A DNA stretch of 64,000 bases from CAWBOY01 sp963790585. GTDB lineage: Bacteria > Planctomycetota > Planctomycetia > Gemmatales > Gemmataceae. Shown piece after piece: positions 8,628-15,477 of this stretch (within the stretch, counting starts at the first letter, position 1; each line of letters starts with the position of its first letter). The stretch covers positions 1 to 64,000 of the forward strand of contig CAWBOY010000001.1 of the NCBI GenBank assembly GCA_963790585.1, given 5' to 3'. The translations under genes and the position numbers were made by a program. The notes under the pieces were generated by a model, which was given only the letters and a program-made list of their open reading frames with translations, was not told the origin of the DNA and ran no database searches.

Positions 8628-9538
8628 GGCAGCCTCATACGCTTGAGGTCCGGTCCCAACACCAACTCCGCCACCACATGGGACTGATCGCCGACACGCG
8701 CCAATATCGGCTGGAGGATCTCACGATCCTGCGTTCGCAACTCAAGCACGTTCGGCGTCCGAAGCCAATTCTCCAGACGAGTCAGTGTTTCCAAAGCCTG
8801 TCTCAAATGCTTCGCCAGCCAGTTCCCGGCTCCACTCAGACGTGGATCCCGCAATGCCGTCGGCATACCGTTTACCTGAGCCAACGCCTCACGAGGCTTC
8901 GCCAGCACGAACGCCGCCTGCTCGTCACTGGCACCTTGCAACAACTCGATCACGCCGCTCACTTCCTGAGCCGTCAACGTCTCCCGGCGCGTCAACTCCA
9001 ACAATGCTTCCTGGTTGCCCACGGGCAACCGCGTCAATTGACGGGCCAACGACGGACCCACTAATCCCAAACGCAAATCCTCTTTCACCGCCACACTCAA
9101 CCGCTCCAACAACGCCAGGCGGCGACACACCCAACTCTTGTGTCGGCCCAACAAGTGGGCCGCTTCCACCTGCGTCATCCCATCGTCACGTACCAACCCC
9201 TGGACAACCCAGGCCTCCTCCAACTCCCGTACCGGACCCTGACCACGGTTCAACCCCAGAATCGCCGCCTTTGCCGTCGGCTCATCCACCTCCAATACTC
9301 GTACGCTCAAACTCCTTAACCCACCTACCTGGCGTGCCGCCGCATAACGCTTGAAGCCGTCGAGGAGTTCCAATTTTTGCTCACGCATACACACCACCAC
9401 CGGTGACAACTGCCCCCAACGACGCAGCGATCCCGCCATTGCTTCCTCCGCCTCCAAATCGGTCAGGCGATAACGCCGATAGTGCTGGCCCAGGTCGGCA
9501 AGCATCACCGGTCGTGAGATACCGTCGTTCCAAGCCAT
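8624..9538 (-). CDS. ParB-like DNA-binding accessory protein of the IS21-type element
   Basis: About 304 residues; ATG 9538 follows GGAGGG. Residues 15-90 form a ParB/Srx-like domain (SLRRWGQLSPVVVCMREQK, then LLDGFKRYAAAR). The canonical GERR/GNRR-type box is replaced by DGFKR, as in many ParB relatives that are not partition proteins. An HTH follows (TQVEAAHLLGRHKSWVCRRL), typical of KorB/Spo0J-like proteins. The C-terminus is unassigned. It lies inside the IS ends and is translationally coupled to istA, so it belongs to the element. A role in end recognition, target choice or expression control is inferred. No ParA is present, so plasmid partition is unlikely. Confidence 0.85.
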   Translation of the reverse strand: MAWNDGISRPVMLADLGQHYRRYRLTDLEAEEAMAGSLRRWGQLSPVVVCMREQKLELLDGFKRYAAARQVGGLRSLSVRVLEVDEPTAKAAILGLNRGQGPVRELEEAWVVQGLVRDDGMTQVEAAHLLGRHKSWVCRRLALLERLSVAVKEDLRLGLVGPSLARQLTRLPVGNQEALLELTRRETLTAQEVSGVIELLQGASDEQAAFVLAKPREALAQVNGMPTALRDPRLSGAGNWLAKHLRQALETLTRLENWLRTPNVLELRTQDREILQPILARVGDQSHVVAELVLGPDLKRMRLP

Positions 9539-9693
9539 GTACGTACCCTCCACCAAACCTCCCTCTTTCCTCCATTCGAAGAAAGGAAACGGGGGACGCA
9601 AAATCGCTCTCGCGACCGCCCGCTCCTCTCTCCGGTTTGGGGTGGAGGCACTTTATCCTGGCTGCTCGCTCAAAAATATCTGCAAAGACTTGG

Positions 9694-10230
9694 TCACGAC
9701 GTATCTGGAGGCCGCACACGCTCGGTCACACGTTCCGAACGCCAGCGCCGACGCCGCGACCGATAGCGCGCCTCACGATCCAACACGCGACGTAACGCCA
9801 GTCGGCAGGCCAAACTACAGAATCGCTTGCACGATTGTTCATCGGCGATCGGGAAAAGCTCATAACAACCCGGTCGATCGCAGGGCCGCCTGGCAAAATC
9901 ATCGCACGCAGACCCTGGGCGCTGGCCCTCGCGCGGCAAAGCTTCGTCAGCTGACTCGGTTCGCTGTTGCTGACGCTGTCGCTCGCGATACCGCCGGCTC
10001 TGTTCCCGCCGCCGCTCTTGGCCTCGCTCGGTGGACCGATAACGCTGGCTCGCCTGCCAGCGTCGCCACCGCTGTGCCTCCCGGCGACAGGCCGCGCTGC
10101 AATAGCGCGCCTGAGGACGCGCCGGCGTGAAGCGTCGCTCACAACCCTTGAGCAAACAACGCCGCGTTCGACGAAGACATGGTGCCTCTGGCCGTTGGCC
10201 ACAGAAATGCTGAAATGAGGGTGGGCCCAA
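9694..10230 (-). CDS. Arg-rich double zinc-finger protein of the IS21-type element
   Basis: 178 residues starting with GTG 10230, the first gene of the IS21-type operon. Two similar Cys clusters are visible: CLLKGCERRF..YCSAACRREA and CDRPGCYELF..FCSLACRLAL, each C-x4-C..C-x3-C, probably treble-clef zinc fingers. Each is followed by a highly basic helical stretch (RYRSTERGQERRREQSRRYR; YRSRRRRWRSERV). The tandem suggests an internal duplication and nucleic-acid binding. No known function. Divergent GC-rich DNA (10231-10489) upstream should hold the operon promoter. Confidence 0.65.
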   Translation of the reverse strand: MGPPSFQHFCGQRPEAPCLRRTRRCLLKGCERRFTPARPQARYCSAACRREAQRWRRWQASQRYRSTERGQERRREQSRRYRERQRQQQRTESADEALPREGQRPGSACDDFARRPCDRPGCYELFPIADEQSCKRFCSLACRLALRRVLDREARYRSRRRRWRSERVTERVRPPDTS

Positions 10231-10489
10231 GGGAGGTCTTGCTCCCGCCGGTCAAGTCTCGGGGCCAGGTTCGCGCCTGGCTCCGAGGCGTTTTGGCGCC
10301 GAGTGGCGCTGGGAAGTGCTTCAAGCCTATCACAAAATCCCAACCAAAGAACCACGCCGCGTGCTGGCCCGGGACAGTGCACGCCTATGGCCCTCTACGA
10401 AAGCGCGCGGCCTGGCCCGCGATCCTGCCTGCGCGCCCTGGCCCGGGCCACCGCGGAATTTTGGCCCCATGCTAAAACGCTGCTGACAC

Positions 10490-11380
10490 ATTGTTCAAAT
10501 ATTCCACCGGATTGAGTTCCGGCGAATACGTCGGCAGGTAAAACAACTCGATCTGCTCCTGACGCGCCTCTACCCAGGACTGTACCTCCGCCTTGGTGTG
10601 GGAGCCCAACTGGTCCACGATCAACAGAATCTTCCGCTTCGCCCCACTGATCAAGAGAGTCAAGAACTGGAGAAAGACTTCCGCCGTGAACGACCCCTTG
10701 TACGTCATAAAACGCACCGTGCCCTCATTGCTGATCGCCGAGATCTGATTGACCCTCAGATGTGGTTGCGGCACCTCCATGGTGGCACGCTCGCCCCGGC
10801 GGGCATAACCCGAACCGGGATGGTGGTCGGCCTGCACGCCAACCTCATCCGCCCACAAAATCTCCGCGTTGTCTCGTTGGGCTTGGGCCTCGATGGCCGG
10901 ATAGGTATCCTGCAACCACTGTTCGACTTCATCGGGATCTTGGTGACGCGACTTGCGGGCGGGCTTTTTGGAGGTGTAGCCCCAGCGTTGGAGATACTTG
11001 CCCACGGTGCGTAGGGCCAGTTCGATGCCGAGATCTCTTCGGATGAGGTCGGCGACGGCTTGGCGTGTCCACAGGGCGTGTTTCAGGCCCACTTGCTGGG
11101 GCGAGAAGTAGTCGATCTGGTCGCGAATGGTTTGAGCTTGGGCCTCGGAGAGCATACGGCCCGAGCCCAAAGGCCGGCCGGTGCGCCCGCCGGGCAGGGC
11201 GTCCAAGCCTTCGGCGTAATAGGCGGTATTCCAGCGGGAGATGGTTTCGCGGCGGACGCCGAGGAGTTCGGCGAGATCGGTTTCGGAATAGCCAAGCTCC
11301 AAGCCATGCAAGGCACGCAAACGCAAGGTCTCCAACGAATCGTCCGAGAGATGGCGGGCATCGGGAAGAGTAATAGACAT
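10490..11380 (-). pseudogene. IS630 transposase, N-terminal part
   Basis: The start is ATG 11380. The N-terminal HTH includes LGYSETDLAELLGVRRETIS followed by the WNTAYYAEGLDAL linker, and the DDE core includes ILWADEVGVQ, LLIVDQLGSHTK (second Asp) and YLPTYSPELNPVEYLNN. The frame then runs into the IS21-type right end (VSAAF, stop). The missing 55 codons are at 6036-6206. Without them the protein is truncated just after the catalytic Glu of NPVE. Confidence 0.93.
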
Positions 11381-11453
11381 AGTAACACCTCGAAGCTCGG
11401 GCTGAGGTACTTGTAATTCTAGATTAGTGAGCAACTACCGTGCCAGGGTAATA

Positions 11454-11858
11454 TGGAACACAAAAATAACCGATACCAGTATGAAGAGTCTTTCTCTGCT
11501 CGGAAAGCTTGAGAAAATTGACGTTAGTGAGAACAAGGGAATTACCGATGTCGGCGTTGGATATCTCGTTGGCCTAGGGGAATTGCGAGAACTCGATGTG
11601 GGGCTGACGGCAATTACTGATAAATGTTCGACTTCCATCGCGAAGCTCAAGTCATTAAGATCAATAATTGTCTACGGAGACCGAGTCTCGGATAGATTTC
11701 TTGACGCCCTTTCAGGCTTAAGTAAATTGGAACTGGTTGCGGCAGACAGAACTCTGGTAACATCGAAGGGAGTGAAAAATCTTACGAATTCCATTCCGTC
11801 GCTAAGAATATATTGGGACGAGGGTAAAGAATATCCCTCACCATTCGGCCAATGGTGA
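11454..11858 (+). pseudogene. Leucine-rich-repeat protein, 3' part
   Basis: This continues the gene at 5325 beyond the IS630 element: WNTKITDTSMKSLSLLGKLE, then KIDVSENKGITDVGVGYL and further LRRs, ending with a stop at 11858. The element end and TA duplication lie immediately upstream (11451-11453). It has no start or ribosome-binding site of its own. Confidence 0.88.
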
Positions 11859-11878
11859 CAGCGGTACCCTAAACGGGA

Positions 11879-11952
11879 GTAGAGTCGAGAAATGGCGCGG
11901 TAGTTTAGGTTAAGCCCGGCGAGAGCTGGCCTTTTCATCTGCCGGTACCTTC
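11879..11952 (-). other. Group II intron 3'-end (domain VI) remnant
   Basis: The reverse complement ends CTAAACTACCGCGCC, then ATTTCTCGACTCTAC, and aligns along about 70 bases with the 3' ends of the two full introns (CTAAACCACCGCGCC, then ACTTCTCGACTCTAC). It is more divergent, so it derives from a related intron. It abuts the truncated CHC2 gene, and no domain V or reverse transcriptase remains. Confidence 0.7.
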
Positions 11953-12277
11953 GGTCCGGTGGAGTGGTCACCTTCTGTTTGGCTTGCCGAGCTTCGTATC
12001 GGTTGAGCCAGCCTTCGAGCAGGTTGACGGCGGCGCGGAAGTCGTAGTCGAGGGTCAGAAGTAGGTCGATGTTGTTGAGGTTTTTCTTGCAGTAGAAGCA
12101 GTGGGCGAGGTTGTTTTTTGGGTTGACGGTGGCGCGCATTTCGCCGCAGTGCGGGCAGAGGAAGCGGAAGTAGCCTTCGCTCATTTCGGCGGGTGGTCCC
12201 TCGCGGCCGAGGGCGGCGATGGTGACAGGCATGGGTAGGTCGTTTCGTAGTCGGCGTAGTAGATCCGCGGTAATCAT
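11953..12277 (-). pseudogene. CHC2 zinc-finger (DnaG-primase-like) protein, 3' truncated
   Basis: The start is ATG 12277 with GGAG upstream. The zinc-binding site is FLCPHCGEMRATVN..LAHCFYCKK (C-x2-C..C-x2-C, with the first His replaced), as in the CHC2 domain of primases. After about 108 residues the sequence runs into an intron domain VI remnant, and the open frame continuing to 11672 overlaps the LRR gene on the other strand. It sits 27 bases after the ATPase fragment in the same orientation, so the two were an operon of an unclassified mobile element. Confidence 0.7.
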
Positions 12278-12304
12278 GGAGATCTCCAGGGCAATGGTGA
12301 GTGA

Positions 12305-12700
12305 TTAGTAGTCCACCAGGTCGGCTTCTTTTTGCCAGTGCGGTTGCATCAGGACGCGATTGACGTTGTCGATGTCGACGGTTCGGTTGGCGGCACGGAT
12401 GGCCTCGATCTTGCAGCCGATACACAGATTCCGGGCTTGGCGTAGGACGCCGTCAGCGGAGCGGACGATGAGGTCGATGGCGGGCTGGGTGAAGGTGTTG
12501 TGTCCGAGTCCGACGCGGTCCAGCTCGCGTCGGATGAAGTCACGCATGGAGTCCGGGGCCAAGCGTTTGGTGATGACCGAGTAGGTGACGCGGCTTTTGA
12601 TGTCGTAGTTGACGGCCAAGTCCAGGTTGGCCAAGAGGTTGGGTCGGCCGATCAGGATGAGATTGTGGTTTTTGGGGAAGTCGTCGAAGAGGGGGAAAAG
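12305..12700 (-). pseudogene. ExeA/TniB-like AAA ATPase, C-terminal fragment
   Basis: The readable sequence begins near DDFPKNHNLILIGRPNLL (sensor region), then LDLAVNYDIKSRVTY..FIRRELDRVGL and a C-terminal RQARNLCIGCKIEAIRAAN, typical of ExeA/TniB-type ATPases encoded by transposons. Walker A and B are missing. The upstream break at about 12700 coincides with a small palindrome. Together with the CHC2 gene it is the residue of a transposition module. Confidence 0.7.
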
Positions 12701-12705
12701 AAACG

Positions 12706-12753
12706 AGGACGCAGCTCGATTTTCTTGATGTCAGATGAACCGAGCTGCGTCCT
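12706..12753. repeat. Palindrome AGGACGCAGCTCG
   Basis: 13-bp perfect inverted arms at 12706-12718 and 12741-12753 separated by 22 bases. It lies at the truncation point of the ATPase fragment. Only one copy is seen in the window. Confidence 0.7.
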
Positions 12754-12942
12754 TACCCCTGATGATTTTTTGACTGTACGTTACGCTGCTCGCGGTCCGC
12801 GGTAGGTTGCCCCGGAGCTTCTCGAACAGAATATCCCCAAATGAGAGGTCCCCTATTATCATTTGAACAACTCTCCGTGCCTTTAGGCGAGAGCTAATTG
12901 CGGTTTTTGCGCTGAAAAGGGCAAAATATGCCCCGACCCCAC

Positions 12943-13074
12943 TAGTGCCCCGTCTAGACTAAATTTACGGGTGGCACAGACATTCCTGTCTGTGCAGCAA
13001 AAGGCACATTCGTCGGTTCCCGCACAGACAGGAATGTCTGTGCCACCCGTAAATTTAGTCTGGACGGAGCACTA
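12943..13074. repeat. 132-bp inverted-repeat element, GGCACAGACATTCCTGTC type (copy 1)
   Basis: Two arms of about 53 bases are nearly perfect inverted repeats, from TAGTGCCCCGTC at 12943 to the complementary GACGGAGCACTA ending 13074. Each arm contains the smaller palindrome GACAGGAATGTC. A second, right-truncated copy is at 26469-26563. The stretch from 12754 to 13100 has no gene. Confidence 0.85.
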
Positions 13075-13164
13075 GGCGCTCGTGTTGCGTTGCACAGCGG
13101 GTCGAACGAATCCTGGAAAGGCGACTGCTTTAAGTTGTTTCTCCTATTGAAGTTGCGTCTTTGT

Positions 13165-13260
13165 GAAGATCATGTGAATTCGTTCGAGGGGGTTGTGTGG
13201 GGGTCGAATGAAACGAATTTTTCAAGGTTTCTCATAAATGCGGACAGCTTTAATTTTCGC
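13165..13260 (+). repeat. Dispersed repeat ATTCGTTCGAGGGGGTT (copy 1)
   Basis: ATTCGTTCGAGGGGGTT, then a short variable stretch and GAATGAAACGAATT, recurs inverted at 20908-21003. Translated, both give SFEGV..G.NETN....NAD, so the DNA or a once-coding sequence is conserved. No start or ribosome-binding site suggests real translation. Confidence 0.55.
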
Positions 13261-13408
13261 TTGGCCCCGTAACAACTGATCAGCACACATCGACCATCGC
13301 GCTGCGAGAAGATAGTGCAGCGGATTGTAGAATTCGCGGCGTTTGGTATAAGAAGCCTTTCCAACTCCAAGCGGACCCCCCGAAACGCGTGCGGATTTAG
13401 GAGTGTCG

Positions 13409-14347
13409 ATGACGACTTCTTGCCCGACTTGTGCCAAATTGTTGACGGTGCCGGAAGAATTTGTGGGCCGCCGCGTGCGTTGCCCGAGCTGTCAAAATAT
13501 ATTTTCTATCCCGAACGATGCGCCTCGTGACGCAGAGGTTGTTCCAGTGGCGCGCTCGGCTGGGAGAAGGGCTCCGCTGCCGTCAGAGACCGGAGTGCAA
13601 AAGGACGCAGCGCGGATGACGCCCACGCCCACGCCCACGCAAAAACCTGTTCGGAGTGCCGAGCCGTTGCCGAAAGGTGTGAGCGGCTGTTATGTGCAGA
13701 TACTCGATGACGATGTGAAGTTGAACAAGGCCATCGCCAAGCGCATGGCCAAGTACATCAAGACGGAGCAACTACCGTTGCAGGTGGTCGAGGACGACGT
13801 TCCCGAGTCGCTCGGGCCGGACGACTTGGTTATCTCCGGCAGGGTCGACGTGTCAGATTACGGCAGCCAGGTCATGCGCTATTTTCTGACGTTTGTGAGT
13901 ATGTTTGGGCCCGGCTCTTGCATTCTCGACGTCGACGCCCTCTTGGAAACCGGTGATGGCGAAACGAAACGGGTGCGCGCGAAGGCACGCCAATGGATGG
14001 GGATATTTGGAGGCAACGGTAATTCGCTGATGCAACAGAATGTTCAGATCGTCAGCAGCCAAATCGCCAATGCGGCCGCGCGTCGGGCTTCGGGCAGGAA
14101 TTTCCTTAACGCAACGGCCTATAGCTACGCCAGCTGGTCTCTGGGCCTTGGCTTGGCTGCGCTCATTCCGTTCCTGGGCGTTGTTTTTGGCGCTATCGGC
14201 ATCTTCCTGGGCTTGGCCAGCGCGATCGTCATCAGCAATCGCGGCCTGCCACACGGGAAGATTCGGGCGATTGCTGGGATGGTGCTGAGCGTGGCCGGTT
14301 TCGCGGTGACTATCGGCCTAATCTTCTTGATGTCGCGTCACCGATAA
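13409..14347 (+). CDS. Zinc-ribbon protein with C-terminal DUF4190-like membrane domain
   Basis: About 312 residues; ATG 13409 follows AGGAG, while a GTG at 13403 is less well placed. Residues 4-30 form an MJ0042-type zinc ribbon (SCPTCAKLLTV..RCPSCQNIF), the usual N-terminus of planctomycete membrane proteins. A Pro/Thr-rich linker follows (PTPTPTQKPV). The middle domain (residues 90-210) has no recognised family; it includes YVQILDDDVKLNKAI and mentions of SGRVDVSDYGSQVMRYF, recalling DUF4410-like domains. The C-terminus has two transmembrane helices in a glycine-rich DUF4190-like arrangement (FLGVVFGAIGIFLGLASAIV; AIAGMVLSVAGFAVTIGLIF). Confidence 0.75.
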   Translation: MTTSCPTCAKLLTVPEEFVGRRVRCPSCQNIFSIPNDAPRDAEVVPVARSAGRRAPLPSETGVQKDAARMTPTPTPTQKPVRSAEPLPKGVSGCYVQILDDDVKLNKAIAKRMAKYIKTEQLPLQVVEDDVPESLGPDDLVISGRVDVSDYGSQVMRYFLTFVSMFGPGSCILDVDALLETGDGETKRVRAKARQWMGIFGGNGNSLMQQNVQIVSSQIANAAARRASGRNFLNATAYSYASWSLGLGLAALIPFLGVVFGAIGIFLGLASAIVISNRGLPHGKIRAIAGMVLSVAGFAVTIGLIFLMSRHR

Positions 14348-14360
14348 CATTCAAGCTGGG

Positions 14361-15095
14361 CTATTGCTTATAGCTCCAGCGTGCGGGCGCGAACCAACCG
14401 TCGTTGATGTCCAAATGCTTGTCGATGTAGAGGTTCCACGATCGGCCGTAAAAGAGATCGTGCGGATATGTGGCACTCGGCCGTGTGCGTTCGGCATCGA
14501 GCAAGCCGGCCGCGACGCAGGACTCACAGACCAGCTCCGAACAAAAGTAGCTCGGCCGATCGCCCACCGGTTTGCCAATGAAATAGGTGCGAATCGGCCC
14601 GCGATGGCGGAAAATGGTCAGTTGCCCACCAAGACGGCCCAGCGCGAAGCGTTTTCCTTCCTGCGCGTTGGCGAATGCGGTTAAACAAGCCGATTGGGCG
14701 GGTGTCAAAGGCACTTTCCTCTTGCGGATCCAGACTTTGCCCTCGTCCGCGTATTCCTTCAAATGCGGCAGCATATCCATTCCCCGGACCCAGAGGGTAT
14801 CGTTCGGTCCGGCCTCCAAGATGGCCAGGCTGCCATCGTTGCGCGCGAAGACGATGCCGGAGCCGTTCGGATCGAAGGCGAAAGCCATGTAATGCGTCAC
14901 GCGCCAAAAAACGGAGTTGTCGAGCCGCAGCATGATATCGCCCGGCTGAGGAAGATAGGCTTCGGCAGGAAGGCGAAGGACGTCATCCATGCAAAAGGCT
15001 GGTTGATATAAAAAGGAGGCCGACGGCCCTGGATCCGCGTATGGCGTGCCGGCGGCGACTCCGAGCGTCAAAAGAGAACAGAGCATAGTTAGCAT
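14361..15095 (-). CDS. Permuted papain-fold (YiiX/NlpC-P60-like) hydrolase, secreted
   Basis: 244 residues with a short signal peptide (MLTMLCSLLTLGVAAGTPYA). The conserved order of permuted NlpC/P60 enzymes is seen: PQPGDIMLRLDNS, then the His motif VTHYMAFAFD near residue 67, and the nucleophile motif SYFCSELVCESC near 182-193. The family includes peptidases, amidases and acyltransferases, so the substrate cannot be named; an envelope peptide or lipid is likely. It is divergently arranged with the DUF1549 gene. Confidence 0.78.
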   Translation of the reverse strand: MLTMLCSLLTLGVAAGTPYADPGPSASFLYQPAFCMDDVLRLPAEAYLPQPGDIMLRLDNSVFWRVTHYMAFAFDPNGSGIVFARNDGSLAILEAGPNDTLWVRGMDMLPHLKEYADEGKVWIRKRKVPLTPAQSACLTAFANAQEGKRFALGRLGGQLTIFRHRGPIRTYFIGKPVGDRPSYFCSELVCESCVAAGLLDAERTRPSATYPHDLFYGRSWNLYIDKHLDINDGWFAPARWSYKQ

Positions 15096-15477
15096 GGGAG
15101 GTTCCTTCCTGACCTGAGCTTGCTGGCGCAGCGGCCCACATCCGTTACATCAGGTTTTCTGATAACTCGGCTTCAATCGAAAATAGACCGACAGACTTCC
15201 GAAAGGGAAATGTGCCGTCACGAGCGTTCAAGCTGGCCCAATAGCCGGGGCAGCATCTGTCAAAGATCGGCTCTTTCATTTTTTTTGCGCATCTTGAAGG
15301 AAACGGTTGCATTATTAACCTACCTCGGCAACAATGCCTGTTACTGTCGGAACACACTGCCAGAATCCTTCCCGCCGCCTGCCGAAATCGGTAGGCTTTT
15401 CACTCCTCTGCAAAGACGCCTCTCTTAGCGTCGATGAAGACGGATTCCTGCCAGAGACTGTGAGGGGTACCTTGAAA
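15096..15477. other. Divergent intergenic region
   Basis: 382 bases between two divergently transcribed secreted-protein genes must contain both promoters. No clear repeat, RNA fold or convincing short gene was seen. Confidence 0.5.

Larger units (their letters stand above)
6207..10489. mobile_element. IS21-family element with two accessory genes
   Basis: The left end TGTTGATCGCGTTTTGAAG and right end (read inward) GTGTCAGCAGCGTTTTAGC are imperfect inverted repeats, followed by GGCCA-containing subterminal repeats. ATTGTT is duplicated at 6201-6206 and 10490-10495. The element is 4283 bp, much longer than the 2-2.5 kb usual for IS21, because two extra genes precede istA. All four genes run on the minus strand: zinc-finger protein, ParB-like protein, istA, istB. 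The insertion split the IS630 transposase gene. Confidence 0.93.
6015..11451. mobile_element. IS630-family element carrying a nested IS21-type element
   Basis: The ends are TTACCCCGGCACG (6015-6027) and its near-complement CGTGCCAGGGTAA (11439-11451), flanked on both sides by TA (6013-6014, 11452-11453), the classic IS630/Tc1-mariner target duplication. The host is an LRR gene. After removal of the IS21-type insertion (6207-10489 plus one 6-bp duplication) the IS630 element is about 1.15 kb with one transposase gene. Confidence 0.93.

Noticed and set aside
8624..9538. Chromosome or plasmid partition locus (ParB)
   Set aside because: No ParA and no parS cluster nearby; the gene lies inside IS21-type ends and is coupled to istA.
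15145..15357. 70-codon minus-strand frame upstream of the DUF1549 gene
   Set aside because: No ribosome-binding site, no family and odd composition; more likely promoter DNA.
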